The translations under genes and the position numbers were made by a program. The notes under the pieces were generated by a model. That model had not been told where the DNA came from, ran no database searches, and saw only the letters and a list, made by a program, of their open reading frames with translations. A stretch of 60,699 bases of DNA from Pedobacter sp. UBA4863. Its GTDB lineage: Bacteria; Bacteroidota; Bacteroidia; Sphingobacteriales; Sphingobacteriaceae. The stretch covers positions 1 through 60,699 of the forward strand of contig NZ_DHDZ01000059.1 in NCBI RefSeq assembly GCF_002399615.1, in the 5' to 3' direction. Below, piece by piece: positions 1 to 8,406 of the stretch (position 1 is its first letter; every line of letters begins with the position of its first letter).

Positions 1-66
1 AAGCTTCTATAAAACTGAGAAACTGTTTAAATTTCAATAAGAATAAATACATAGGCGGGTGGGGAA

Positions 67-141
67 ACCCGCCTACAGCCCATAGCTATAGTTTGGTGTC
101 ACCACCAAACCCAACCTGTAAATATTAATATCATTTTTAAA
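67..141 (+). repeat. Copy of a 75-bp repeat found inverted at both window ends
   Basis: The reverse complement of this stretch recurs at 60618-60692. The 52 bases nearest the window end are identical and the other 23 carry about four substitutions. It holds nested palindromes: GTTTGGTG/CACCAAAC at 91-110 and the core TATAGCTATA. Just outside, at 53-74, AGGCGGGT pairs with ACCCGCCT around a GGGGAA loop. There is no coding potential. It looks like a dispersed structured repeat; the function is unknown. Confidence 0.85.
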
Positions 142-263
142 AATAACCGTAATTAACATCGGCCAAAAAATAGCTTTTTTGTACATATAAAAATAACGTG
201 GGCTAATTATTTAATTTTTGGCCCATGTTGTGGGGGAGCATGAAATGCAGGTTTTGCCATTCT

Positions 264-335
264 AAACCCGATTGAGCGGATTAGCTCACAGCCGAAATAC
301 AACGGAGACGAGGACTATGAGCGAAAGCGGGACTT
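264..335 (+). repeat. AAACCCG...AAAGCGGG dispersed repeat, copy 1
   Basis: It begins AAACCCGATTGAGCGGA and ends GAAAGCGGGACT. Related blocks lie at 33842-33886 (plus) and 43936-44006 (minus), with the same ends but different middles. It sits in the 364-base gap at the start of the window, where I see nothing else beyond the repeat at 67-141. The constant-end, variable-middle build suggests a small non-coding mobile or structural repeat. Confidence 0.55.
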
Positions 336-364
336 GCTTGAATATTAGCTTTGCTTTTGCTTTT

Positions 365-559
365 TTATTTCAATATTCGATAAATATCGATACATAAACA
401 AGCAATGCCCACCACGACAAAAATGTACCAATTTTTTTTAAAGTAACCGTTTACCATTTGTTTTTGCTCGTTGGCTTTTTCGTTGGCATATTTGAAGTAA
501 AAGCCTAAACCAATAAGTGCAACTGAGGAAATTAGACTAAATATTAAATTAGAATTCAT
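365..559 (-). CDS. Small two-helix membrane protein
   Basis: This is a 64-residue protein I do not recognise. It has a hydrophobic helix at about residues 5-22, a polar lysine- and glutamate-rich loop with NEKANEQKQ, and a second hydrophobic helix at about 44-62, so it is probably an inner-membrane hairpin. It lies just beyond the aceF terminator hairpin on the same strand, so it probably has its own promoter. The only support is its membrane-protein composition and the lack of a competing ORF. It may be lineage-specific. Confidence 0.5.
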   Translation of the reverse strand: MNSNLIFSLISSVALIGLGFYFKYANEKANEQKQMVNGYFKKNWYIFVVVGIACLCIDIYRILK

Positions 560-571
560 TGTTTGGCTTTA

Positions 572-602
572 TAAAAAAGGCTCCCAAAATTGGAAGCCTT
601 TG
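572..602 (-). terminator. Intrinsic terminator after aceF
   Basis: On the minus strand AAAGGCTTCC pairs with GGGAGCCTTT across a short loop and is followed by a run of T (plus-strand A run at 573-578). It lies about 25 bases after the aceF stop and closes the pdhA-aceF unit. Confidence 0.7.
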
Positions 603-626
603 TATTTATTCTCGAAAGAGAGATTT

Positions 627-2297
627 TTATGCTAATAACGTAACAGGAGCTTCTAACAATTGCTTTAAGGTTTGCAAGAAAGCTGCACCAGTTGCGCCAT
701 CAACCACGCGGTGGTCGCAACCTAAAGTTAATTTCATTACGTTTCCAGGTACTACAGCACCATTTTTAACTACAGGGATTGCTTGGATAGCGCCTACAGA
801 TAAAATTGCTCCGTCTGGAGAGTTGATGATGGAAGTAAACTCATCGATGCCGAACATACCTAAGTTAGATACGGTAAAAGTTGAGCCTTCCCAATCTGAT
901 GGTTGTAATTTTTTAGCTTTTGCTTTAGCACCGTACTCTTTTACCTCAGCAGAAATGTGAGATAAAGACTTGCCGTCAGCAAAACGAACTACAGGAACCA
1001 ATAAACCATCTTCAACAGCCATAGCTACACCAATGTTAGTATGCTCGTTGAAACGGATTTTATCGCCACCCCATGATGAGTTAACCGCTGGGTGTTTTTT
1101 CAATGCTACAGCGACCGCTTTAATTACGATATCGTTGAAAGATACTTTTACAGGCGCAACCGTGTTGATTTGCGTACGAGCCGCCATTGCGTTGTCCATA
1201 TCAATACTAATAGTTAAGTAGAAATGTGGCGCTGTAAATAAACTTTCGCCTAAACGTTTCGCAATTACTTTACGCATTTGCGAAACTGGTTTCTCTGTAT
1301 ATTTCTCTTCGCCAACATACGTTGGGATTACTGGAGCCGCAGCAGCTTTTTCTGATGAAACTGGAGCATCAGCTTTTGCAGCAGGAGCAGCTGAAGGTTT
1401 AAAGTTTTCGATATCTTTCTTAATGATACGGCCACCTTCTGCGCTACCAGCAACTTGTGCTAAATCAATTCCTTTATCTTTTGCAATTTTCTTAGCCAAA
1501 GGCGATGCAATGATACGACCACCATTAGCGTTGGCTACTGCCGCAGGAGCAGCTTCTTCTTTTGGTGCTTCAGTTTTTGCAGCTGGTTGTTCGCTTTGGC
1601 CTTTAGTCTTTGGACTTTCAGCTTTTGCAGGAGCATCGCCACCAGCTAAAATAGCGCTTACATCAGTTCCTTCTGGACCAACAATAGCAATAATGCCATT
1701 TACTTTAGCGGCTTCGCCTTTTTGTACACCAACGTGCAATAAAGTTCCAGTAGCGTAACCCATTACTTCCATAGTCGCTTTATCAGTTTCTACGTCAGCT
1801 AAGATGTCATCGTCTTTAACTTTATCACCTACTTTTTTATGCCATTCAGCAATTACACCTTCGGTCATGGTATCGCTTAACAAAGGCATACGGATTACCG
1901 TAATACCTTTAGCAGAAAGTTCTGCTTCGCTTAAACCACCACCTTGAGCAGCTTCTTTCGGACTTTCGGATTTTTCTGACTCTTTACTTTCAGCTTTAGG
2001 TTCTTCTGCTTTTGCAGCGCCACCTTTCGATTCTTCTAATAAGGCTTTATAATCTTCGCCTTCTTTTCCAACAATTGCCATTAGGGCATCAATTGGTACA
2101 GCTTGACCTTCTTCTACACCAATATATAATAAAGTGCCGTCCCAATAAGACTCCATGTCCATGGTTGCTTTATCTGTTTCAACTTCTGCTAAAACATCGC
2201 CACTTTTTATTTTATCGCCTACTTTTTTGTGCCACTTTGCCAAAACCCCTTCGGTCATGGTGTCGCTCATTTTAGGCATATTAATTACTTCAGCCAT
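627..2297 (-). CDS. aceF: Pyruvate dehydrogenase E2, dihydrolipoyl acetyltransferase
   Basis: This is the core subunit of the pyruvate dehydrogenase complex; it moves the acetyl group from E1 to CoA through swinging lipoyl arms in the cytoplasm. It has 556 residues. Two lipoyl domains (about 1-80 and 131-210) carry ETDKATM with lipoylated lysines near K43 and K173. Ala/Pro/Glu-rich linkers follow each, then an E3-binding domain (about 262-298, ASPLAKKIAKDKGID) and the catalytic domain (about 330-556) with DHRVVDG (H529, D533). The gene follows pdhA on the same strand after a 140-base gap. E1 beta and E3 are not in the window. The alternatively named pdhC is the same protein. Confidence 0.95.
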   Translation of the reverse strand: MAEVINMPKMSDTMTEGVLAKWHKKVGDKIKSGDVLAEVETDKATMDMESYWDGTLLYIGVEEGQAVPIDALMAIVGKEGEDYKALLEESKGGAAKAEEPKAESKESEKSESPKEAAQGGGLSEAELSAKGITVIRMPLLSDTMTEGVIAEWHKKVGDKVKDDDILADVETDKATMEVMGYATGTLLHVGVQKGEAAKVNGIIAIVGPEGTDVSAILAGGDAPAKAESPKTKGQSEQPAAKTEAPKEEAAPAAVANANGGRIIASPLAKKIAKDKGIDLAQVAGSAEGGRIIKKDIENFKPSAAPAAKADAPVSSEKAAAAPVIPTYVGEEKYTEKPVSQMRKVIAKRLGESLFTAPHFYLTISIDMDNAMAARTQINTVAPVKVSFNDIVIKAVAVALKKHPAVNSSWGGDKIRFNEHTNIGVAMAVEDGLLVPVVRFADGKSLSHISAEVKEYGAKAKAKKLQPSDWEGSTFTVSNLGMFGIDEFTSIINSPDGAILSVGAIQAIPVVKNGAVVPGNVMKLTLGCDHRVVDGATGAAFLQTLKQLLEAPVTLLA

Positions 2298-2393
2298 TGC
2301 TCTATCTTTATTATGAATGCTTGTCTTTTTGTCTCCTCGTCACCCTTAACTCGTTTTGCTTCGTAGCTGCTGCGTGGTCAGGGTCTGTTTAAC

Positions 2394-2418
2394 TGATGCT
2401 GAAACGAGTTCAGCATGA
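2394..2418. repeat. Short palindrome between pdhA and aceF
   Basis: ATGCTGAA at 2396-2403 and TTCAGCAT at 2409-2416 form an 8-bp stem with a 5-base loop. No T run follows on either strand, so it is unlikely to be a full terminator. It resembles the short palindromes that litter other gaps here and could stabilise mRNA ends between pdhA and aceF. Confidence 0.5.
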
Positions 2419-2437
2419 CGATATGATTAATTAAAAA

Positions 2438-3433
2438 TTAAACTTGTTGAAAAGGGTAGTTGGTGTCAACATAGATATCGTCGAACAGTTCTTCTGGTTG
2501 TGGCCAAGGAGATTCTTCAGCAAATTTCACTGACTCGTCAACAATACTTTTTACTTTTTCTTCAATTTCGGTAATCCAAGCTTCATCAGCATATTTTTCT
2601 TTAAGGATAACCTCTCTTACTTGCTCAATTGGATCTTTTGCTTTGTACTCTTCCAATTCTTCTTTGGTACGGTATTTAGCTGGGTCTGACATCGAGTGAC
2701 CTCTGTAACGGTAAGTTCTCATTTCTAAGAAAGTTGGTCCTTCGCCAGCACGAGCACGTTGAATTGCTTCGTCCATTGCATTGTGTACGGCAACTGGGTC
2801 CATGCCATCAACAGGTGCGCATGGCATATCAAAACCTAAACCAATTTTGTAGATGTCCATCATGTTAGTGGTACGTTGTACCGAAGTACCCATGGCATAA
2901 CCGTTGTTTTCGCAAACAAAAACTACTGGCAATTTCCACAACATCGCCATGTTGAACGACTCGTTTAGCGCTCCTTGACGAACAGCGCCATCGCCCATGT
3001 AGCAGATGTTTACGTTGTTTGTACCTTTATATTTTTCTGCGAAAGCGATACCAGCACCTAGCGGCATTTGACCACCTACGATACCGTGACCACCATAAAA
3101 ATCGTGCTCTTTACTGAAGATGTGCATGGAGCCACCTTTACCTTTAGAACAACCAGTTACTTTACCATACATTTCGGCCATAATGCTGTTGGCACTCATT
3201 CCTAATGCCAAACCATGAGCATGATCTCTATATGAAGTAATCATCGAATCGCCTTTTTGCATTGCAGAGATCGCTCCTGCAACTACGGCCTCTTGACCAA
3301 TGTATAAATGGCAAAAACCTCTGATTTTTTGCTGACCGTAAAGTTGACCAGTTTTTTCCTCGAACTTGCGCATCAGCAACATCGATTCAAACCACTTCAA
3401 ATAAGTATCTTTATTAATTTCTACTGCACTCAT
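2438..3433 (-). CDS. pdhA: Pyruvate dehydrogenase E1 component, alpha subunit
   Basis: This is the thiamine-diphosphate-binding alpha chain of the alpha2/beta2 type E1, which decarboxylates pyruvate and reductively acetylates the E2 lipoyl groups. It has 331 residues, normal for the family. The thiamine diphosphate motif runs from GDG (147-149) to NN (176-177). A phosphorylation-loop-like segment, RYRGHSMSDPAKYRT, follows. aceF lies downstream on the same strand. The beta subunit gene is not adjacent, so the complex is encoded at more than one locus. Two TAnnTTTG boxes lie upstream. Confidence 0.95.
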   Translation of the reverse strand: MSAVEINKDTYLKWFESMLLMRKFEEKTGQLYGQQKIRGFCHLYIGQEAVVAGAISAMQKGDSMITSYRDHAHGLALGMSANSIMAEMYGKVTGCSKGKGGSMHIFSKEHDFYGGHGIVGGQMPLGAGIAFAEKYKGTNNVNICYMGDGAVRQGALNESFNMAMLWKLPVVFVCENNGYAMGTSVQRTTNMMDIYKIGLGFDMPCAPVDGMDPVAVHNAMDEAIQRARAGEGPTFLEMRTYRYRGHSMSDPAKYRTKEELEEYKAKDPIEQVREVILKEKYADEAWITEIEEKVKSIVDESVKFAEESPWPQPEELFDDIYVDTNYPFQQV

Positions 3434-3463
3434 GTTTTGATGATAAATTTTTATTTACGAGAG

Positions 3464-3508
3464 CAAATCTAGTTTATTTTCTTGGGATTTTGTATATCTA
3501 CAAATGTA
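3464..3508 (-). promoter_or_regulatory. Candidate tandem -7 boxes for pdhA
   Basis: Minus-strand TAGATTTG (3464-3471) and TACATTTG (3501-3508) both fit the Bacteroidota -7 consensus TAnnTTTG. Neither has a clear TTTG at the expected -33 spacing. The nearer box would give a leader of roughly 25 bases before the pdhA start. Confidence 0.35.
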
Positions 3509-3887
3509 AAAACATCATGAAGTATTAATTGAACCTATTGCTGTACTGCTTTTTATACCGTTTTTAGAAATGGTAAATTTTACAAATTGGTTTTATGATG
3601 ATTTGCCGAAACTCAAAGACTTTCAAAACAGAAATTTTATTTGGTATAGTTGGGCTTTAACCTAATTTTTATCTTTGCTAAAGATAGCGTGTAACGCTGC
3701 AAGATAATCTTATAAAAAGAGCCGAAGGTTGATGCTGGAGCAAGGGAAATGTTAATAACGCTGAATTTTTAACACTTTATTCTTGGATAAAACAATATGA
3801 AGCCTTAGTTTTGTGGCGCTAACAATAAGCCCTAGTTGGTTTACGTTAAGTGTAAGTGTTGTTTTTACCCAAACTTAATAGTATAAC
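3509..3887. other. Non-coding gap between pdhA and the NlpC/P60 gene
   Basis: No convincing ORF, RNA gene or terminator is visible. A plus-strand TATCTTTG at 3670-3677 with TTG 17 bases upstream could be a promoter. Because it lies about 210 bases before the next gene, it would imply a long leader or a small RNA. Confidence 0.4.
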
Positions 3888-4436
3888 ATGATTAAAAAGT
3901 TTTTGTTTTCTACCTTAATTGTTCTCTCGGCTTTTTCGGTAACTATTGCCCAAACAAAAAAAGAAGCTGCCAAAGTAGAAGATCCAGACAATTTAGCTTC
4001 GCAATATTTCTCGCAAGTAATGGGTGTTGCAGTAAACGCAACTTCTAACCTTAAATTATACAAGTTTATTTACGAGTGGATTGGCACTCCTTACCGTTTT
4101 GGTGGCAACACTAGCAAAGGAATTGACTGCTCTGCATTTACTAAAGCTATTTACGATAAGGTATTTAATACCAGTATTCTGCGTAACTCCCGAGATATTT
4201 TTAGCATGGTAGATCCATTGTCTAAAGACGAGTTAAAAGAAGGCGACTTAGTTTTCTTCAAGATTAAAAGCCGTAGCATCTCTCACGTAGGTGTTTATTT
4301 GGGCGAAAATCGCTTTGCTCACGCATCTAGTACCAGAGGTGTAGTAATTAGCAATTTGAATGAGCCTTATTACAGTCGCTATTTTTACAAAGGTGGCAGA
4401 ATTTTAGAACCAAGCGACGCTGGAGTAATAGAATAA
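3888..4436 (+). CDS. Secreted NlpC/P60 family peptidoglycan hydrolase
   Basis: This is a cysteine peptidase of the NlpC/P60 type, which cleaves peptide stems of peptidoglycan in the periplasm. It has 182 residues with a signal peptide at about 1-21 (ending TIAQ). The catalytic triad is visible: C81 in GIDCSAF, H133 in ISHVGVYL and H145 in FAHASS. There are no extra cell-wall-binding repeats, so it resembles the short stand-alone enzymes related to Spr/MepS. A CapA-like lipoprotein follows on the same strand. Confidence 0.9.
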   Translation: MIKKFLFSTLIVLSAFSVTIAQTKKEAAKVEDPDNLASQYFSQVMGVAVNATSNLKLYKFIYEWIGTPYRFGGNTSKGIDCSAFTKAIYDKVFNTSILRNSRDIFSMVDPLSKDELKEGDLVFFKIKSRSISHVGVYLGENRFAHASSTRGVVISNLNEPYYSRYFYKGGRILEPSDAGVIE

Positions 4437-4473
4437 TATAGTAAACGGTTTGCAGTGTACATTTAGATATTAA

Positions 4474-4494
4474 GCCCCTTGAGGGGTTGGGGTT
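4474..4494. repeat. CCCCTT/AGGGG dispersed palindrome, copy 1
   Basis: GCCCCTTGAGGGGTTGGGGTT belongs to the CCCCTTTAGGGG family also seen at 17802-17826, 17910-17933, 26530-26625 and 44170-44193. It reads through in frame into the CapA-like ORF and creates a spurious upstream start at 4479. Confidence 0.65.
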
Positions 4495-4535
4495 ATTATC
4501 CTTCCCATTTTGGGGAGGATTTTTTTTGGGATAAA

Positions 4536-5642
4536 ATGAAGAAACTTGTTGGACTGCTTGTCGCTTTCGCAATCATTTGTACTTTCATGAGCTGCCAAGG
4601 TCAGCCGTCGCAAAAGGCGGTTGCTATAGATAGTTTGGAAAAGCCCGCTCCTTCGAGAGTGATGGAGAAGAAAGATACCATAAGCATTGTTGCCGTAGGC
4701 GATATCATGTTGGGTTCTGCTTTTCCGAGCAAGTTAAATTTACCACCAGACGATGCGGTGAACAGTTTCAAAGCGGTTGACAGTTTTTTAAAAGGAGATA
4801 TTGTGTTCGGTAATTTAGAGGGATGCTTTTTAAACTCGGGAAATTCTGTCAAATGTAAAGGCATCAACCCAAACAATTGTTATGCTTTTAGAATGCCAGA
4901 TCGTTATGCAGGTATCTTTAAAAAAGCAGGTTTTAATGTACTGAGTGTGGCCAATAATCATGTTGGAGATTTCAATAATAAAGGAAGAAAAAACACGGCA
5001 AAGATTTTAGATTCGCTACAAATACATTATGCAGGGCAATTGAATAAACCTTTCGACCTGTTTACCATCGGCAGTGTGAAGTATGCCTTTATAGCCTTTG
5101 CACCAAACGAAAACACGGTTGATCTTAGGAAAATTGATAGCGCTAAATTGTTAGTGGCTGCATTGAAAAAACAAGCCGATATTGTAATTGTATCTTTTCA
5201 TGGCGGAGGAGAAGGCGCCAGGTTTGAGCATGTAACCCGCAAAATAGAAATGTTTTATAAGGAAAATAGAGGAAATGTTTATGCTTTTTCGCACGGCGTA
5301 ATAGATGCTGGGGCAGATGTAGTTTTGGGGCATGGGCCACACGTAACCAGGGCGGTAGAGGTTTACAAGAACAAATTTATTGCTTATAGTTTGGGCAATT
5401 TCTGTACGTATGGCATGTTTAGTTTAAAAGGGCCAAACGGTTTTGCGCCATTATTGCAACTTAAATTAAACGCTAAAGGCGATTTCCTTTATGCCGATGT
5501 AGTCTCTGTAAAACAGGATAACACTAACCGACTGACTTTAGACAATACTAAAGCGGCGTTTAAGAGAATTAAAGCACTGACAGATGCGGATTTTAAAGGA
5601 CATCAGCTTAAATTTGAAAACAATAGAATATCCTTAAAATGA
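4536..5642 (+). CDS. CapA-family metallophosphatase-like lipoprotein
   Basis: This resembles PgsA/CapA proteins, whose calcineurin-like fold takes part in poly-gamma-glutamate or capsule export, although many CapA homologs have other unknown roles. From the chosen start it has 368 residues with a lipoprotein signal (FMSC, C20). Family motifs are GDIMLG (55-60), GNLEG, ANNHVGD, SFHGGGE and VLGHGPH. An upstream in-frame ATG at 4479 adds 19 residues translated from a repeat and would bury the signal peptide, so 4536 is preferred. Its stop overlaps the next start (ATGA). No pgsB or pgsC gene is nearby. Confidence 0.85.
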   Translation: MKKLVGLLVAFAIICTFMSCQGQPSQKAVAIDSLEKPAPSRVMEKKDTISIVAVGDIMLGSAFPSKLNLPPDDAVNSFKAVDSFLKGDIVFGNLEGCFLNSGNSVKCKGINPNNCYAFRMPDRYAGIFKKAGFNVLSVANNHVGDFNNKGRKNTAKILDSLQIHYAGQLNKPFDLFTIGSVKYAFIAFAPNENTVDLRKIDSAKLLVAALKKQADIVIVSFHGGGEGARFEHVTRKIEMFYKENRGNVYAFSHGVIDAGADVVLGHGPHVTRAVEVYKNKFIAYSLGNFCTYGMFSLKGPNGFAPLLQLKLNAKGDFLYADVVSVKQDNTNRLTLDNTKAAFKRIKALTDADFKGHQLKFENNRISLK

Positions 5643-5830
5643 AGAATAAATTTATCTTACATTACATAATTGGAGTAATTGCTTTTGCAATTGCAATATA
5701 TGCCTTGTATCTGTTGTATCTAAATCCTGAGCGTACCAAATCGTTACTGATTATCATTATTGGCTGCGCCGTTGTTGCGGTGGGACAAATTCTTATCATT
5801 AGGCAAAAGAAAAAATCTGCCAATAAATAA
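5639..5830 (+). CDS. Small two-helix membrane protein, coupled to CapA-like gene
   Basis: This 63-residue protein has two strongly hydrophobic segments (about 7-28 and 34-54) and a lysine-rich tail, RQKKKSANK, which predicts a cytoplasmic C terminus. The start codon overlaps the CapA-like stop by four bases, so translation is probably coupled. I do not recognise a named family. Confidence 0.65.
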   Translation: MKNKFILHYIIGVIAFAIAIYALYLLYLNPERTKSLLIIIIGCAVVAVGQILIIRQKKKSANK

Positions 5831-5836
5831 AGACTG

Positions 5837-6022
5837 TTAAGCTACATCTTTGGTGTTTTTTACTAAACCAATTCCCGAAACAAAGAAAATAAGGCCAATA
5901 ATGCCTGCAACAATTAGTTCGCGACTACCAACATTATGGTTTACAAATCCCCAGCCACAGTAAATAAGGGCAATAATACCAAGTATGGTTAATATAGTGC
6001 CGAAAGTTCTTTTTACGTTCAT
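5837..6022 (-). CDS. Small two-helix membrane protein
   Basis: This 61-residue protein has two hydrophobic helices (about 7-25 and 36-54) around a short polar turn, NHNVGSREL. It converges on the preceding plus-strand gene with only six bases between them. The glycine-rich helices resemble short uncharacterised membrane proteins common in Bacteroidota. The function is unknown. Confidence 0.55.
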   Translation of the reverse strand: MNVKRTFGTILTILGIIALIYCGWGFVNHNVGSRELIVAGIIGLIFFVSGIGLVKNTKDVA

Positions 6023-6150
6023 GATAGTTGGTTAAAGTAAATTTAATAACAGTTGTTTAGCTTTTTTTGTTTTTCTTTCTGCTAAGAATGTATTAATGAT
6101 AGCGATTAGTAATTATTTTTAGTATTATTGACTATCAAACTTTAAATGAT

Positions 6151-7092
6151 ATGGATTATTTCGGCTATGGCGTACTAGCATTTGCGCTAATTATTCTCTT
6201 CAGTTCTTTTGTAACGGTTAAGCAAGGTACCATTGCTGTAATTACCATTTTTGGTAAATACCGCCGACTTTTACGTCCGGGCTTAAGCTTAAAAATCCCA
6301 TTAATTGAGGTAATTCATTCCAGAATTTCTATCCAAAATCGTTCGGTAGAACTTTCTTTTCAGGCGGTAACGCAAGACCAAGCCAATGTATATTTTAAAG
6401 CGATGTTGCTTTATTCGGTATTAAACCACGATGAAGAGACCATCAAAAACGTAGCCTTTAAGTTTGTGGATTCTAATAACTTGATGCAGGCGTTGATCCG
6501 TACCATCGAAGGTTCAATACGTGCTTATGTAGCTACACAAAAGCAAGCAAATGTATTGGCACAGCGTAATGAAATTGTAGAGCATGTAAAACATCAAATA
6601 GATCAAGTGTTAGAAAGTTGGGGCTACCACCTGCAAGATTTGCAGTTAAACGACATCACTTTTGATGAAGAAATTATGCGCTCTATGAGCAGAGTAGTGG
6701 CTTCGAATAACTTAAAAGCTGCGGCTGAAAACGAAGGTCAGGCCTTATTAATTACTAAAACTAAAGGAGCCGAAGCTGATGGTAATGCCATTAAAATTGC
6801 GGCTACGGCAGAACGTGAAGCGGCACAACTACGCGGACAAGGTATTGCTTTGTTTAGAGAAGAAGTAGCAAAAGGAATGACCAATGCTGCCCACGAAATG
6901 CAACAAGCTAACCTAGATACCTCGGTAATTTTATTTACCATGTGGACAGAAGCCATCAAACAATTTGCTGAATACAGCGAAGGCAATGTAATTTTCTTAG
7001 ACGGTAGTACCGAGGGAATGAACAACACGATGAAACAAATGATGGCGATGCAGCAAACGAGAGCTAATCAAGTGGCAGCAGATAAAAAGTAA
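6151..7092 (+). CDS. SPFH/band 7 domain membrane protein
   Basis: This is a stomatin/prohibitin-like scaffold that usually forms large rings in membrane microdomains. It has 313 residues with an N-terminal membrane helix (about 4-22), an SPFH domain (about 23-190; VKQGTIAVITIFGKYRRLL near its start) and a C-terminal Ala/Glu-rich region (about 190-250; EAAQLRGQ) likely to be a coiled coil. No NfeD-type partner or protease is adjacent. It is predicted to sit in the inner membrane. Confidence 0.85.
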   Translation: MDYFGYGVLAFALIILFSSFVTVKQGTIAVITIFGKYRRLLRPGLSLKIPLIEVIHSRISIQNRSVELSFQAVTQDQANVYFKAMLLYSVLNHDEETIKNVAFKFVDSNNLMQALIRTIEGSIRAYVATQKQANVLAQRNEIVEHVKHQIDQVLESWGYHLQDLQLNDITFDEEIMRSMSRVVASNNLKAAAENEGQALLITKTKGAEADGNAIKIAATAEREAAQLRGQGIALFREEVAKGMTNAAHEMQQANLDTSVILFTMWTEAIKQFAEYSEGNVIFLDGSTEGMNNTMKQMMAMQQTRANQVAADKK

Positions 7093-7167
7093 GTTTTTAG
7101 GTTAATCGGTTAACTGTTTAAAATGGTTAATCGATTAGCCTCCTCGCTCCGCAACAGCTAACAGCTG

Positions 7168-7668
7168 CTAAAGCTCTACTCTTAGGTTAATGGTTTCAAT
7201 GGCTTTAACTTCTTCGCCATCTGGCGATATATTAAAAGCTCGTAAAATAAACTGATAGGGACGTACAATTTCCAATTCTGTACGCCAACCCCAAGGTTCG
7301 GGCCATTCTAAATTGTCGTACTTTCCAGTTACCGAAAACCCATTAGGTGTTTCGTCACCTTCAGAAAACATAATGCCAGTACCCATGTGAAAGCTATCTA
7401 TCCAGCTGCAAACGCATTTTTCGTTGCCTAAATCGTAGCCCCAAACCATTAAGCCTTCGTGTGGTTTACCATTAATTATACCACGGTATTCGTAACGGAT
7501 AAATCTTTTGTTCAGTAAGGCAATAATTTTACTGCTGGTTACAGATTCGTCGGCTAAAACATCTTTTTCAAACCAAGTACGAGTGGTGCCGTCCCAGGTA
7601 CCTACTAAATTAAGTAGCTTTAAATGTGGGCCACTTTCTTTTGATATTTCGAATTTACTTGTGCTCAT
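7168..7668 (-). CDS. DUF1579-like protein
   Basis: This 166-residue soluble protein has no signal peptide. The pattern LVGTWDGTTRTWFE, then GKPHEGLMVWGYD, then a W-DSFH segment recalls the DUF1579 group, whose lipocalin-like beta-barrel function is unknown. It is followed by a divergently oriented gene on the plus strand. The assignment rests on sequence pattern only. Confidence 0.65.
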   Translation of the reverse strand: MSTSKFEISKESGPHLKLLNLVGTWDGTTRTWFEKDVLADESVTSSKIIALLNKRFIRYEYRGIINGKPHEGLMVWGYDLGNEKCVCSWIDSFHMGTGIMFSEGDETPNGFSVTGKYDNLEWPEPWGWRTELEIVRPYQFILRAFNISPDGEEVKAIETINLRVEL

Positions 7669-7759
7669 ATCCTAAGATAGCACTTAATGTTGGAAAGTTG
7701 AAATGTTCGGTTAACTGAAAACTTTTTACTTTTCACTTTTTACCTTTAACTTAGAAGCC

Positions 7760-8326
7760 ATGTCGTCACATCATATTGTAAGAGAAAAACAAGAGCCTGC
7801 TTTATATATCCACGAGCTTGCAAATTTTAACGAAGAGCACCTGGGGCAATTGTTAGAGTGGAGCCCAACATTAATTGTGCTTGCTAGCGAATACGAAAAA
7901 GTTGTTTCTCTGGGTTTAAAGGTTGATGTAGTAGTGGGAAATTTGGATGTAGGAGTTACACTGCAAGAAAATATGCGCATTATTCCACAACAAAGAAATG
8001 GAATGGAAGATGTGATGGAGTTTTTGGTAAAGGAAAAATATCCAGCCGTAAATATCATTAGTAAGCTTAGCAGTTTCGATGATTTAACTTGTTATTTGCC
8101 AGCTATTAACCTGGTGCTGTTTACCGAGCAGGGCAAGCACTATGCCATAAAAAATAATTTTAGCATTTGGAAACCAGCAGGCACTATTTTCTTGATTGAT
8201 ATTGTTGCTTATTTCGAAGCAGACAACTTAATGCAACAAGATGAAGGTAAATTTGTAGTGGTAGAAGATGGTTTGGTATCTTTCCGTTTTCAAGCGCCTT
8301 ATTTGTTTATTGGAGAGTTGTTGTAA
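7760..8326 (+). CDS. Thiamine pyrophosphokinase-like protein, possibly degenerate
   Basis: This 188-residue protein has the general layout of thiamine pyrophosphokinase. VDVVVGNLDVG (about 55-65) lines up with the family's GDFDS substrate loop, and RNGMEDVMEFLV with its nucleotide-binding segment. The usual two aspartates of GDFDS are reduced to one (GNLDV), so catalytic activity is doubtful. It may be a paralog that binds thiamine without phosphorylating it, or an unrelated Rossmann-like protein. A GNAT gene follows 80 bases later. Confidence 0.45.
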   Translation: MSSHHIVREKQEPALYIHELANFNEEHLGQLLEWSPTLIVLASEYEKVVSLGLKVDVVVGNLDVGVTLQENMRIIPQQRNGMEDVMEFLVKEKYPAVNIISKLSSFDDLTCYLPAINLVLFTEQGKHYAIKNNFSIWKPAGTIFLIDIVAYFEADNLMQQDEGKFVVVEDGLVSFRFQAPYLFIGELL

Positions 8327-8383
8327 TAGAGGAAGGAACAAGGAATAAGGAACAAAGACTTAAAACCTACTACTTACTACTTA

Positions 8384-8400
8384 ACTGATACCTGTCCCCT
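8384..8400. repeat. ACTGATACCTGTCCCCT short repeat
   Basis: The reverse complement of most of this 17-mer occurs at 14783-14798. Both copies adjoin low-complexity DNA (strings such as TACTTACTACTTA). It ends just before the GNAT start codon and may contribute to that gene's leader. Confidence 0.5.
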
Positions 8401-8406
8401 TAAAAA

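Noticed and set aside
4479..4535. Upstream start of the CapA-like gene
   Set aside because: The extension is translated from a dispersed repeat and would bury the lipoprotein signal.
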